Positions 30,901 to 45,900 of a stretch of DNA of 64,000 nucleotides are shown in pieces. The notes beneath the pieces were generated by a model that did not search any database, was not told the DNA's origin, and saw nothing but the letters and a program-made list of their open reading frames with translations. Position 1 is the first letter of the stretch. Every line of letters begins with the position of its first letter. The DNA comes from Vibrio splendidus (GTDB lineage: Bacteria; Pseudomonadota; Gammaproteobacteria; Enterobacterales; Vibrionaceae), in the NCBI RefSeq assembly GCF_003345295.1, contig NZ_CP031055.1, forward strand, positions 1,550,001 to 1,614,000. The letters run 5' to 3'. The position numbers were made by a program, and so were the translations under genes.

Positions 30901-33900
30901 CACTTTCACTGATCACGTTCGCATCTGTATCGCTATCAACCACTGCGCTGATGCCGCTTTCGCTCGTGTCATCCGTTAGGTTGATGGTGAACGTCGCGTT
31001 GCTGCTTGTGCCATCCGTTGAGGTCGCCGTGATCTCGATGGTCGGAGCCGTATCGGTTTCGTAGTCCAGCTTGCTGCCGTCTTTCACCGTCACCACGCCT
31101 GTGGTCGCGTCGATTTCGAACGCACCGTTGTAATCGTCTGTCAGCGCGTACGTCACTGTGTCCGTCGCATCCGCATCCGTCGCCAGACCCGTGATCTGCA
31201 CTTCGGTGCCATTGACCGCACTTTCACTGATCACGTTCGCATCTGTATCGCTATCAACCACTGCGCTGATGCCGCTTTCGCTCGTGTCATCCGTTAGGTT
31301 GATGGTGAACGTCGCGTTGCTGCTTGTGCCATCCGTTGAGGTCGCCGTGATCTCGATGGTCGGAGCCGTATCGGTTTCGTAGTCCAGCTTGCTGCCGTCT
31401 TTCACCGTCACCACGCCTGTGGTCGCGTCGATTTCGAACGCACCGTTGTAATCGTCTGTCAGCGCGTACGTCACTGTGTCCGTCGCATCCGCATCCGTCG
31501 CCAGACCCGTGATCTGCACTTCGGTGCCATTGACCGCACTTTCACTGATCACGTTCGCATCTGTATCGCTATCAACCACTGCGCTGATGCCGCTTTCGCT
31601 CGTGTCATCCGTTAGGTTGATGGTGAACGTCGCGTTGCTGCTTGTGCCATCCGTTGAGGTCGCCGTGATCTCGATGGTCGGAGCCGTATCGGTTTCGTAG
31701 TCCAGCTTGCTGCCGTCTTTCACCGTCACCACGCCTGTGGTCGCGTCGATTTCGAACGCACCGTTGTAATCGTCTGTCAGCGCGTACGTCACTGTGTCCG
31801 TCGCATCCGCATCCGTCGCCAGACCCGTGATCTGCACTTCGGTGCCATTGACCGCACTTTCACTGATCACGTTCGCATCTGTATCGCTATCAACCACTGC
31901 GCTGATGCCGCTTTCGCTCGTGTCATCCGTTAGGTTGATGGTGAACGTCGCGTTGCTGCTTGTGCCATCCGTTGAGGTCGCCGTGATCTCGATGGTCGGA
32001 GCCGTATCGGTTTCGTAGTCCAGCTTGCTGCCGTCTTTCACCGTCACCACGCCTGTGGTCGCGTCGATTTCGAACGCACCGTTGTAATCGTCTGTCAGCG
32101 CGTACGTCACTGTGTCCGTCGCATCCGCATCCGTCGCCAGACCCGTGATCTGCACTTCGGTGCCATTGACCGCACTTTCACTGATCACGTTCGCATCTGT
32201 ATCGCTATCAACCACTGCGCTGATGCCGCTTTCGCTCGTGTCATCCGTTAGGTTGATGGTGAACGTCGCGTTGCTGCTTGTGCCATCCGTTGAGGTCGCC
32301 GTGATCTCGATGGTCGGAGCCGTATCGGTTTCGTAGTCCAGCTTGCTGCCGTCTTTCACCGTCACCACGCCTGTGGTCGCGTCGATTTCGAACGCACCGT
32401 TGTAATCGTCTGTCAGCGCGTACGTCACTGTGTCCGTCGCATCCGCATCCGTCGCCAGACCCGTGATCTGCACTTCGGTGCCATTGACCGCACTTTCACT
32501 GATCACGTTCGCATCTGTATCGCTATCAACCACTGCGCTGATGCCGCTTTCGCTCGTGTCATCCGTTAGGTTGATGGTGAACGTCGCGTTGCTGCTTGTG
32601 CCATCCGTTGAGGTCGCCGTGATCTCGATGGTCGGAGCCGTATCGGTTTCGTAGTCCAGCTTGCTGCCGTCTTTCACCGTCACCACGCCTGTGGTCGCGT
32701 CGATTTCGAACGCACCGTTGTAATCGTCTGTCAGCGCGTACGTCACTGTGTCCGTCGCATCCGCATCCGTCGCCAGACCCGTGATCTGCACTTCGGTGCC
32801 ATTGACCGCACTTTCACTGATCACGTTCGCATCTGTATCGCTATCAACCACTGCGCTGATGCCGCTTTCGCTCGTGTCATCCGTTAGGTTGATGGTGAAC
32901 GTCGCGTTGCTGCTTGTGCCATCCGTTGAGGTCGCCGTGATCTCGATGGTCGGAGCCGTATCGGTTTCGTAGTCCAGCTTGCTGCCGTCTTTCACCGTCA
33001 CCACGCCTGTGGTCGCGTCGATTTCGAACGCACCGTTGTAATCGTCTGTCAGCGCGTACGTCACTGTGTCCGTCGCATCCGCATCCGTCGCCAGACCCGT
33101 GATCTGCACTTCGGTGCCATTGACCGCACTTTCACTGATCACGTTCGCATCTGTATCGCTATCAACCACTGCGCTGATGCCGCTTTCGCTCGTGTCATCC
33201 GTTAGGTTGATGGTGAACGTCGCGTTGCTGCTTGTGCCATCCGTTGAGGTCGCCGTGATCTCGATGGTCGGAGCCGTATCGGTTTCGTAGTCCAGCTTGC
33301 TGCCGTCTTTCACCGTCACCACGCCTGTGGTCGCGTCGATTTCGAACGCACCGTTGTAATCGTCTGTCAGCGCGTACGTCACTGTGTCCGTCGCATCCGC
33401 ATCCGTCGCCAGACCCGTGATCTGCACTTCGGTGCCATTGACCGCACTTTCACTGATCACGTTCGCATCTGTATCGCTATCAACCACTGCGCTGATGCCG
33501 CTTTCGCTCGTGTCATCCGTTAGGTTGATGGTGAACGTCGCGTTGCTGCTTGTGCCATCCGTTGAGGTCGCCGTGATCTCGATGGTCGGAGCCGTATCGG
33601 TTTCGTAGTCCAGCTTGCTGCCGTCTTTCACCGTCACCACGCCTGTGGTCGCGTCGATTTCGAACGCACCGTTGTAATCGTCTGTCAGCGCGTACGTCAC
33701 TGTGTCCGTCGCATCCGCATCCGTCGCCAGACCCGTGATCTGCACTTCGGTGCCATTGACCGCACTTTCACTGATCACGTTCGCATCTGTATCGCTATCA
33801 ACCACTGCGCTGATGCCGCTTTCGCTCGTGTCATCCGTTAGGTTGATGGTGAACGTCGCGTTGCTGCTTGTGCCATCCGTTGAGGTCGCCGTGATCTCGA

Positions 33901-36900
33901 TGGTCGGAGCCGTATCGGTTTCGTAGTCCAGCTTGCTGCCGTCTTTCACCGTCACCACGCCTGTGGTCGCGTCGATTTCGAACGCACCGTTGTAATCGTC
34001 TGTCAGCGCGTACGTCACTGTGTCCGTCGCATCCGCATCCGTCGCCAGACCCGTGATCTGCACTTCGGTGCCATTGACCGCACTTTCACTGATCACGTTC
34101 GCATCTGTATCGCTATCAACCACTGCGCTGATGCCGCTTTCGCTCGTGTCATCCGTTAGGTTGATGGTGAACGTCGCGTTGCTGCTTGTGCCATCCGTTG
34201 AGGTCGCCGTGATCTCGATGGTCGGAGCCGTATCGGTTTCGTAGTCCAGCTTGCTGCCGTCTTTCACCGTCACCACGCCTGTGGTCGCGTCGATTTCGAA
34301 CGCACCGTTGTAATCGTCTGTCAGCGCGTACGTCACTGTGTCCGTCGCATCCGCATCCGTCGCCAGACCCGTGATCTGCACTTCGGTGCCATTGACCGCA
34401 CTTTCACTGATCACGTTCGCATCTGTATCGCTATCAACCACTGCGCTGATGCCGCTTTCGCTCGTGTCATCCGTTAGGTTGATGGTGAACGTCGCGTTGC
34501 TGCTTGTGCCATCCGTTGAGGTCGCCGTGATCTCGATGGTCGGAGCCGTATCGGTTTCGTAGTCCAGCTTGCTGCCGTCTTTCACCGTCACCACGCCTGT
34601 GGTCGCGTCGATTTCGAACGCACCGTTGTAATCGTCTGTCAGCGCGTACGTCACTGTGTCCGTCGCATCCGCATCCGTCGCCAGACCCGTGATCTGCACT
34701 TCGGTGCCATTGACCGCACTTTCACTGATCACGTTCGCATCTGTATCGCTATCAACCACTGCGCTGATGCCGCTTTCGCTCGTGTCATCCGTTAGGTTGA
34801 TGGTGAACGTCGCGTTGCTGCTTGTGCCATCCGTTGAGGTCGCCGTGATCTCGATGGTCGGAGCCGTATCGGTTTCGTAGTCCAGCTTGCTGCCGTCTTT
34901 CACCGTCACCACGCCTGTGGTCGCGTCGATTTCGAACGCACCGTTGTAATCGTCTGTCAGCGCGTACGTCACTGTGTCCGTCGCATCCGCATCCGTCGCC
35001 AGACCCGTGATCTGCACTTCGGTGCCATTGACCGCACTTTCACTGATCACGTTCGCATCTGTATCGCTATCAACCACTGCGCTGATGCCGCTTTCGCTCG
35101 TGTCATCCGTTAGGTTGATGGTGAACGTCGCGTTGCTGCTTGTGCCATCCGTTGAGGTCGCCGTGATCTCGATGGTCGGAGCCGTATCGGTTTCGTAGTC
35201 CAGCTTGCTGCCGTCTTTCACCGTCACCACGCCTGTGGTCGCGTCGATTTCGAACGCACCGTTGTAATCGTCTGTCAGCGCGTACGTCACTGTGTCCGTC
35301 GCATCCGCATCCGTCGCCAGACCCGTGATCTGCACTTCGGTGCCATTGACCGCACTTTCACTGATCACGTTCGCATCTGTATCGCTATCAACCACTGCGC
35401 TGATGCCGCTTTCGCTCGTGTCATCCGTTAGGTTGATGGTGAACGTCGCGTTGCTGCTTGTGCCATCCGTTGAGGTCGCCGTGATCTCGATGGTCGGAGC
35501 CGTATCGGTTTCGTAGTCCAGCTTGCTGCCGTCTTTCACCGTCACCACGCCTGTGGTCGCGTCGATTTCGAACGCACCGTTGTAATCGTCTGTCAGCGCG
35601 TACGTCACTGTGTCCGTCGCATCCGCATCCGTCGCCAGACCCGTGATCTGCACTTCGGTGCCATTGACCGCACTTTCACTGATCACGTTCGCATCTGTAT
35701 CGCTATCAACCACTGCGCTGATGCCGCTTTCGCTCGTGTCATCCGTTAGGTTGATGGTGAACGTCGCGTTGCTGCTTGTGCCATCCGTTGAGGTCGCCGT
35801 GATCTCGATGGTCGGAGCCGTATCGGTTTCGTAGTCCAGCTTGCTGCCGTCTTTCACCGTCACCACGCCTGTGGTCGCGTCGATTTCGAACGCACCGTTG
35901 TAATCGTCTGTCAGCGCGTACGTCACTGTGTCCGTCGCATCCGCATCCGTCGCCAGACCCGTGATCTGCACTTCGGTGCCATTGACCGCACTTTCACTGA
36001 TCACGTTCGCATCTGTATCGCTATCAACCACTGCGCTGATGCCGCTTTCGCTCGTGTCATCCGTTAGGTTGATGGTGAACGTCGCGTTGCTGCTTGTGCC
36101 ATCCGTTGAGGTCGCCGTGATCTCGATGGTCGGAGCCGTATCGGTTTCGTAGTCCAGCTTGCTGCCGTCTTTCACCGTCACCACGCCTGTGGTCGCGTCG
36201 ATTTCGAACGCACCGTTGTAATCGTCTGTCAGCGCGTACGTCACTGTGTCCGTCGCATCCGCATCCGTCGCCAGACCCGTGATCTGCACTTCGGTGCCAT
36301 TGACCGCACTTTCACTGATCACGTTCGCATCTGTATCGCTATCAACCACTGCGCTGATGCCGCTTTCGCTCGTGTCATCCGTTAGGTTGATGGTGAACGT
36401 CGCGTTGCTGCTTGTGCCATCCGTTGAGGTCGCCGTGATCTCGATGGTCGGAGCCGTATCGGTTTCGTAGTCCAGCTTGCTGCCGTCTTTCACCGTCACC
36501 ACGCCTGTGGTCGCGTCGATTTCGAACGCACCGTTGTAATCGTCTGTCAGCGCGTACGTCACTGTGTCCGTCGCATCCGCATCCGTCGCCAGACCCGTGA
36601 TCTGCACTTCGGTGCCATTGACCGCACTTTCACTGATCACGTTCGCATCTGTATCGCTATCAACCACTGCGCTGATGCCGCTTTCGCTCGTGTCATCCGT
36701 TAGGTTGATGGTGAACGTCGCGTTGCTGCTTGTGCCATCCGTTGAGGTCGCCGTGATCTCGATGGTCGGAGCCGTATCGGTTTCGTAGTCCAGCTTGCTG
36801 CCGTCTTTCACCGTCACCACGCCTGTGGTCGCGTCGATTTCGAACGCACCGTTGTAATCGTCTGTCAGCGCGTACGTCACTGTGTCCGTCGCATCCGCAT

Positions 36901-39900
36901 CCGTCGCCAGACCCGTGATCTGCACTTCGGTGCCATTGACCGCACTTTCACTGATCACGTTCGCATCTGTATCGCTATCAACCACTGCGCTGATGCCGCT
37001 TTCGCTCGTGTCATCCGTTAGGTTGATGGTGAACGTCGCGTTGCTGCTTGTGCCATCCGTTGAGGTCGCCGTGATCTCGATGGTCGGAGCCGTATCGGTT
37101 TCGTAGTCCAGCTTGCTGCCGTCTTTCACCGTCACCACGCCTGTGGTCGCGTCGATTTCGAACGCACCGTTGTAATCGTCTGTCAGCGCGTACGTCACTG
37201 TGTCCGTCGCATCCGCATCCGTCGCCAGACCCGTGATCTGCACTTCGGTGCCATTGACCGCACTTTCACTGATCACGTTCGCATCTGTATCGCTATCAAC
37301 CACTGCGCTGATGCCGCTTTCGCTCGTGTCATCCGTTAGGTTGATGGTGAACGTCGCGTTGCTGCTTGTGCCATCCGTTGAGGTCGCCGTGATCTCGATG
37401 GTCGGAGCCGTATCGGTTTCGTAGTCCAGCTTGCTGCCGTCTTTCACCGTCACCACGCCTGTGGTCGCGTCGATTTCGAACGCACCGTTGTAATCGTCTG
37501 TCAGCGCGTACGTCACTGTGTCCGTCGCATCCGCATCCGTCGCCAGACCCGTGATCTGCACTTCGGTGCCATTGACCGCACTTTCACTGATCACGTTCGC
37601 ATCTGTATCGCTATCAACCACTGCGCTGATGCCGCTTTCGCTCGTGTCATCCGTTAGGTTGATGGTGAACGTCGCGTTGCTGCTTGTGCCATCCGTTGAG
37701 GTCGCCGTGATCTCGATGGTCGGAGCCGTATCGGTTTCGTAGTCCAGCTTGCTGCCGTCTTTCACCGTCACCACGCCTGTGGTCGCGTCGATTTCGAACG
37801 CACCGTTGTAATCGTCTGTCAGCGCGTACGTCACTGTGTCCGTCGCATCCGCATCCGTCGCCAGACCCGTGATCTGCACTTCGGTGCCATTGACCGCACT
37901 TTCACTGATCACGTTCGCATCTGTATCGCTATCAACCACTGCGCTGATGCCGCTTTCGCTCGTGTCATCCGTTAGGTTGATGGTGAACGTCGCGTTGCTG
38001 CTTGTGCCATCCGTTGAGGTCGCCGTGATCTCGATGGTCGGAGCCGTATCGGTTTCGTAGTCCAGCTTGCTGCCGTCTTTCACCGTCACCACGCCTGTGG
38101 TCGCGTCGATTTCGAACGCACCGTTGTAATCGTCTGTCAGCGCGTACGTCACTGTGTCCGTCGCATCCGCATCCGTCGCCAGACCCGTGATCTGCACTTC
38201 GGTGCCATTGACCGCACTTTCACTGATCACGTTCGCATCTGTATCGCTATCAACCACTGCGCTGATGCCGCTTTCGCTCGTGTCATCCGTTAGGTTGATG
38301 GTGAACGTCGCGTTGCTGCTTGTGCCATCCGTTGAGGTCGCCGTGATCTCGATGGTCGGAGCCGTATCGGTTTCGTAGTCCAGCTTGCTGCCGTCTTTCA
38401 CCGTCACCACGCCTGTGGTCGCGTCGATTTCGAACGCACCGTTGTAATCGTCTGTCAGCGCGTACGTCACTGTGTCCGTCGCATCCGCATCCGTCGCCAG
38501 ACCCGTGATCTGCACTTCGGTGCCATTGACCGCACTTTCACTGATCACGTTCGCATCTGTATCGCTATCAACCACTGCGCTGATGCCGCTTTCGCTCGTG
38601 TCATCCGTTAGGTTGATGGTGAACGTCGCGTTGCTGCTTGTGCCATCCGTTGAGGTCGCCGTGATCTCGATGGTCGGAGCCGTATCGGTTTCGTAGTCCA
38701 GCTTGCTGCCGTCTTTCACCGTCACCACGCCTGTGGTCGCGTCGATTTCGAACGCACCGTTGTAATCGTCTGTCAGCGCGTACGTCACTGTGTCCGTCGC
38801 ATCCGCATCCGTCGCCAGACCCGTGATCTGCACTTCGGTGCCATTGACCGCACTTTCACTGATCACGTTCGCATCTGTATCGCTATCAACCACTGCGCTG
38901 ATGCCGCTTTCGCTCGTGTCATCCGTTAGGTTGATGGTGAACGTCGCGTTGCTGCTTGTGCCATCCGTTGAGGTCGCCGTGATCTCGATGGTCGGAGCCG
39001 TATCGGTTTCGTAGTCCAGCTTGCTGCCGTCTTTCACCGTCACCACGCCTGTGGTCGCGTCGATTTCGAACGCACCGTTGTAATCGTCTGTCAGCGCGTA
39101 CGTCACTGTGTCCGTCGCATCCGCATCCGTCGCCAGACCCGTGATCTGCACTTCGGTGCCATTGACCGCACTTTCACTGATCACGTTCGCATCTGTATCG
39201 CTATCAACCACTGCGCTGATGCCGCTTTCGCTCGTGTCATCCGTTAGGTTGATGGTGAACGTCGCGTTGCTGCTTGTGCCATCCGTTGAGGTCGCCGTGA
39301 TCTCGATGGTCGGAGCCGTATCGGTTTCGTAGTCCAGCTTGCTGCCGTCTTTCACCGTCACCACGCCTGTGGTCGCGTCGATTTCGAACGCACCGTTGTA
39401 ATCGTCTGTCAGCGCGTACGTCACTGTGTCCGTCGCATCCGCATCCGTCGCCAGACCCGTGATCTGCACTTCGGTGCCATTGACCGCACTTTCACTGATC
39501 ACGTTCGCATCTGTATCGCTATCAACCACTGCGCTGATGCCGCTTTCGCTCGTGTCATCCGTTAGGTTGATGGTGAACGTCGCGTTGCTGCTTGTGCCAT
39601 CCGTTGAGGTCGCCGTGATCTCGATGGTCGGAGCCGTATCGGTTTCGTAGTCCAGCTTGCTGCCGTCTTTCACCGTCACCACGCCTGTGGTCGCGTCGAT
39701 TTCGAACGCACCGTTGTAATCGTCTGTCAGCGCGTACGTCACTGTGTCCGTCGCATCCGCATCCGTCGCCAGACCCGTGATCTGCACTTCGGTGCCATTG
39801 ACCGCACTTTCACTGATCACGTTCGCATCTGTATCGCTATCAACCACTGCGCTGATGCCGCTTTCGCTCGTGTCATCCGTTAGGTTGATGGTGAACGTCG

Positions 39901-42900
39901 CGTTGCTGCTTGTGCCATCCGTTGAGGTCGCCGTGATCTCGATGGTCGGAGCCGTATCGGTTTCGTAGTCCAGCTTGCTGCCGTCTTTCACCGTCACCAC
40001 GCCTGTGGTCGCGTCGATTTCGAACGCACCGTTGTAATCGTCTGTCAGCGCGTACGTCACTGTGTCCGTCGCATCCGCATCCGTCGCCAGACCCGTGATC
40101 TGCACTTCGGTGCCATTGACCGCACTTTCACTGATCACGTTCGCATCTGTATCGCTATCAACCACTGCGCTGATGCCGCTTTCGCTCGTGTCATCCGTTA
40201 GGTTGATGGTGAACGTCGCGTTGCTGCTTGTGCCATCCGTTGAGGTCGCCGTGATCTCGATGGTCGGAGCCGTATCGGTTTCGTAGTCCAGCTTGCTGCC
40301 GTCTTTCACCGTCACCACGCCTGTGGTCGCGTCGATTTCGAACGCACCGTTGTAATCGTCTGTCAGCGCGTACGTCACTGTGTCCGTCGCATCCGCATCC
40401 GTCGCCAGACCCGTGATCTGCACTTCGGTGCCATTGACCGCACTTTCACTGATCACGTTCGCATCTGTATCGCTATCAACCACTGCGCTGATGCCGCTTT
40501 CGCTCGTGTCATCCGTTAGGTTGATGGTGAACGTCGCGTTGCTGCTTGTGCCATCCGTTGAGGTCGCCGTGATCTCGATGGTCGGAGCCGTATCGGTTTC
40601 GTAGTCCAGCTTGCTGCCGTCTTTCACCGTCACCACGCCTGTGGTCGCGTCGATTTCGAACGCACCGTTGTAATCGTCTGTCAGCGCGTACGTCACTGTG
40701 TCCGTCGCATCCGCATCCGTCGCCAGACCCGTGATCTGCACTTCGGTGCCATTGACCGCACTTTCACTGATCACGTTCGCATCTGTATCGCTATCAACCA
40801 CTGCGCTGATGCCGCTTTCGCTCGTGTCATCCGTTAGGTTGATGGTGAACGTCGCGTTGCTGCTTGTGCCATCCGTTGAGGTCGCCGTGATCTCGATGGT
40901 CGGAGCCGTATCGGTTTCGTAGTCCAGCTTGCTGCCGTCTTTCACCGTCACCACGCCTGTGGTCGCGTCGATTTCGAACGCACCGTTGTAATCGTCTGTC
41001 AGCGCGTACGTCACTGTGTCCGTCGCATCCGCATCCGTCGCCAGACCCGTGATCTGCACTTCGGTGCCATTGACCGCACTTTCACTGATCACGTTCGCAT
41101 CTGTATCGCTATCAACCACTGCGCTGATGCCGCTTTCGCTCGTGTCATCCGTTAGGTTGATGGTGAACGTCGCGTTGCTGCTTGTGCCATCCGTTGAGGT
41201 CGCCGTGATCTCGATGGTCGGAGCCGTATCGGTTTCGTAGTCCAGCTTGCTGCCGTCTTTCACCGTCACCACGCCTGTGGTCGCGTCGATTTCGAACGCA
41301 CCGTTGTAATCGTCTGTCAGCGCGTACGTCACTGTGTCCGTCGCATCCGCATCCGTCGCCAGACCCGTGATCTGCACTTCGGTGCCATTGACCGCACTTT
41401 CACTGATCACGTTCGCATCTGTATCGCTATCAACCACTGCGCTGATGCCGCTTTCGCTCGTGTCATCCGTTAGGTTGATGGTGAACGTCGCGTTGCTGCT
41501 TGTGCCATCCGTTGAGGTCGCCGTGATCTCGATGGTCGGAGCCGTATCGGTTTCGTAGTCCAGCTTGCTGCCGTCTTTCACCGTCACCACGCCTGTGGTC
41601 GCGTCGATTTCGAACGCACCGTTGTAATCGTCTGTCAGCGCGTACGTCACTGTGTCCGTCGCATCCGCATCCGTCGCCAGACCCGTGATCTGCACTTCGG
41701 TGCCATTGACCGCACTTTCACTGATCACGTTCGCATCTGTATCGCTATCAACCACTGCGCTGATGCCGCTTTCGCTCGTGTCATCCGTTAGGTTGATGGT
41801 GAACGTCGCGTTGCTGCTTGTGCCATCCGTTGAGGTCGCCGTGATCTCGATGGTCGGAGCCGTATCGGTTTCGTAGTCCAGCTTGCTGCCGTCTTTCACC
41901 GTCACCACGCCTGTGGTCGCGTCGATTTCGAACGCACCGTTGTAATCGTCTGTCAGCGCGTACGTCACTGTGTCCGTCGCATCCGCATCCGTCGCCAGAC
42001 CCGTGATCTGCACTTCGGTGCCATTGACCGCACTTTCACTGATCACGTTCGCATCTGTATCGCTATCAACCACTGCGCTGATGCCGCTTTCGCTCGTGTC
42101 ATCCGTTAGGTTGATGGTGAACGTCGCGTTGCTGCTTGTGCCATCCGTTGAGGTCGCCGTGATCTCGATGGTCGGAGCCGTATCGGTTTCGTAGTCCAGC
42201 TTGCTGCCGTCTTTCACCGTCACCACGCCTGTGGTCGCGTCGATTTCGAACGCACCGTTGTAATCGTCTGTCAGCGCGTACGTCACTGTGTCCGTCGCAT
42301 CCGCATCCGTCGCCAGACCCGTGATCTGCACTTCGGTGCCATTGACCGCACTTTCACTGATCACGTTCGCATCTGTATCGCTATCAACCACTGCGCTGAT
42401 GCCGCTTTCGCTCGTGTCATCCGTTAGGTTGATGGTGAACGTCGCGTTGCTGCTTGTGCCATCCGTTGAGGTCGCCGTGATCTCGATGGTCGGAGCCGTA
42501 TCGGTTTCGTAGTCCAGCTTGCTGCCGTCTTTCACCGTCACCACGCCTGTGGTCGCGTCGATTTCGAACGCACCGTTGTAATCGTCTGTCAGCGCGTACG
42601 TCACTGTGTCCGTCGCATCCGCATCCGTCGCCAGACCCGTGATCTGCACTTCGGTGCCATTGACCGCACTTTCACTGATCACGTTCGCATCTGTATCGCT
42701 ATCAACCACTGCGCTGATGCCGCTTTCGCTCGTGTCATCCGTTAGGTTGATGGTGAACGTCGCGTTGCTGCTTGTGCCATCCGTTGAGGTCGCCGTGATC
42801 TCGATGGTCGGAGCCGTATCGGTTTCGTAGTCCAGCTTGCTGCCGTCTTTCACCGTCACCACGCCTGTGGTCGCGTCGATTTCGAACGCACCGTTGTAAT

Positions 42901-45900
42901 CGTCTGTCAGCGCGTACGTCACTGTGTCCGTCGCATCCGCATCCGTCGCCAGACCCGTGATCTGCACTTCGGTGCCATTGACCGCACTTTCACTGATCAC
43001 GTTCGCATCTGTATCGCTATCAACCACTGCGCTGATGCCGCTTTCGCTCGTGTCATCCGTTAGGTTGATGGTGAACGTCGCGTTGCTGCTTGTGCCATCC
43101 GTTGAGGTCGCCGTGATCTCGATGGTCGGAGCCGTATCGGTTTCGTAGTCCAGCTTGCTGCCGTCTTTCACCGTCACCACGCCTGTGGTCGCGTCGATTT
43201 CGAACGCACCGTTGTAATCGTCTGTCAGCGCGTACGTCACTGTGTCCGTCGCATCCGCATCCGTCGCCAGACCCGTGATCTGCACTTCGGTGCCATTGAC
43301 CGCACTTTCACTGATCACGTTCGCATCTGTATCGCTATCAACCACTGCGCTGATGCCGCTTTCGCTCGTGTCATCCGTTAGGTTGATGGTGAACGTCGCG
43401 TTGCTGCTTGTGCCATCCGTTGAGGTCGCCGTGATCTCGATGGTCGGAGCCGTATCGGTTTCGTAGTCCAGCTTGCTGCCGTCTTTCACCGTCACCACGC
43501 CTGTGGTCGCGTCGATTTCGAACGCACCGTTGTAATCGTCTGTCAGCGCGTACGTCACTGTGTCCGTCGCATCCGCATCCGTCGCCAGACCCGTGATCTG
43601 CACTTCGGTGCCATTGACCGCACTTTCACTGATCACGTTCGCATCTGTATCGCTATCAACCACTGCGCTGATGCCGCTTTCGCTCGTGTCATCCGTTAGG
43701 TTGATGGTGAACGTCGCGTTGCTGCTTGTGCCATCCGTTGAGGTCGCCGTGATCTCGATGGTCGGAGCCGTATCGGTTTCGTAGTCCAGCTTGCTGCCGT
43801 CTTTCACCGTCACCACGCCTGTGGTCGCGTCGATTTCGAACGCACCGTTGTAATCGTCTGTCAGCGCGTACGTCACTGTGTCCGTCGCATCCGCATCCGT
43901 CGCCAGACCCGTGATCTGCACTTCGGTGCCATTGACCGCACTTTCACTGATCACGTTCGCATCTGTATCGCTATCAACCACTGCGCTGATGCCGCTTTCG
44001 CTCGTGTCATCCGTTAGGTTGATGGTGAACGTCGCGTTGCTGCTTGTGCCATCCGTTGAGGTCGCCGTGATCTCGATGGTCGGAGCCGTATCGGTTTCGT
44101 AGTCCAGCTTGCTGCCGTCTTTCACCGTCACCACGCCTGTGGTCGCGTCGATTTCGAACGCACCGTTGTAATCGTCTGTCAGCGCGTACGTCACTGTGTC
44201 CGTCGCATCCGCATCCGTCGCCAGACCCGTGATCTGCACTTCGGTGCCATTGACCGCACTTTCACTGATCACGTTCGCATCTGTATCGCTATCAACCACT
44301 GCGCTGATGCCGCTTTCGCTCGTGTCATCCGTTAGGTTGATGGTGAACGTCGCGTTGCTGCTTGTGCCATCCGTTGAGGTCGCCGTGATCTCGATGGTCG
44401 GAGCCGTATCGGTTTCGTAGTCCAGCTTGCTGCCGTCTTTCACCGTCACCACGCCTGTGGTCGCGTCGATTTCGAACGCACCGTTGTAATCGTCTGTCAG
44501 CGCGTACGTCACTGTGTCCGTCGCATCCGCATCCGTCGCCAGACCCGTGATCTGCACTTCGGTGCCATTGACCGCACTTTCACTGATCACGTTCGCATCT
44601 GTATCGCTATCAACCACTGCGCTGATGCCGCTTTCGCTCGTGTCATCCGTTAGGTTGATGGTGAACGTCGCGTTGCTGCTTGTGCCATCCGTTGAGGTCG
44701 CCGTGATCTCGATGGTCGGAGCCGTATCGGTTTCGTAGTCCAGCTTGCTGCCGTCTTTCACCGTCACCACGCCTGTGGTCGCGTCGATTTCGAACGCACC
44801 GTTGTAATCGTCTGTCAGCGCGTACGTCACTGTGTCCGTCGCATCCGCATCCGTCGCCAGACCCGTGATCTGCACTTCGGTGCCATTGACCGCACTTTCA
44901 CTGATCACGTTCGCATCTGTATCGCTATCAACCACTGCGCTGATGCCGCTTTCGCTCGTGTCATCCGTTAGGTTGATGGTGAACGTCGCGTTGCTGCTTG
45001 TGCCATCCGTTGAGGTCGCCGTGATCTCGATGGTCGGAGCCGTATCGGTTTCGTAGTCCAGCTTGCTGCCGTCTTTCACCGTCACCACGCCTGTGGTCGC
45101 GTCGATTTCGAACGCACCGTTGTAATCGTCTGTCAGCGCGTACGTCACTGTGTCCGTCGCATCCGCATCCGTCGCCAGACCCGTGATCTGCACTTCGGTG
45201 CCATTGACCGCACTTTCACTGATCACGTTCGCATCTGTATCGCTATCAACCACTGCGCTGATGCCGCTTTCGCTCGTGTCATCCGTTAGGTTGATGGTGA
45301 ACGTCGCGTTGCTGCTTGTGCCATCCGTTGAGGTCGCCGTGATCTCGATGGTCGGAGCCGTATCGGTTTCGTAGTCCAGCTTGCTGCCGTCTTTCACCGT
45401 CACCACGCCTGTGGTCGCGTCGATTTCGAACGCACCGTTGTAATCGTCTGTCAGCGCGTACGTCACTGTGTCCGTCGCATCCGCATCCGTCGCCAGACCC
45501 GTGATCTGCACTTCGGTGCCATTGACCGCACTTTCACTGATCACGTTCGCATCTGTATCGCTATCAACCACTGCGCTGATGCCGCTTTCGCTCGTGTCAT
45601 CCGTTAGGTTGATGGTGAACGTCGCGTTGCTGCTTGTGCCATCCGTTGAGGTCGCCGTGATCTCGATGGTCGGAGCCGTATCGGTTTCGTAGTCCAGCTT
45701 GCTGCCGTCTTTCACCGTCACCACGCCTGTGGTCGCGTCGATTTCGAACGCACCGTTGTAATCGTCTGTCAGCGCGTACGTCACTGTGTCCGTCGCATCC
45801 GCATCCGTCGCCAGACCCGTGATCTGCACTTCGGTGCCATTGACCGCACTTTCACTGATCACGTTCGCATCTGTATCGCTATCAACCACTGCGCTGATGC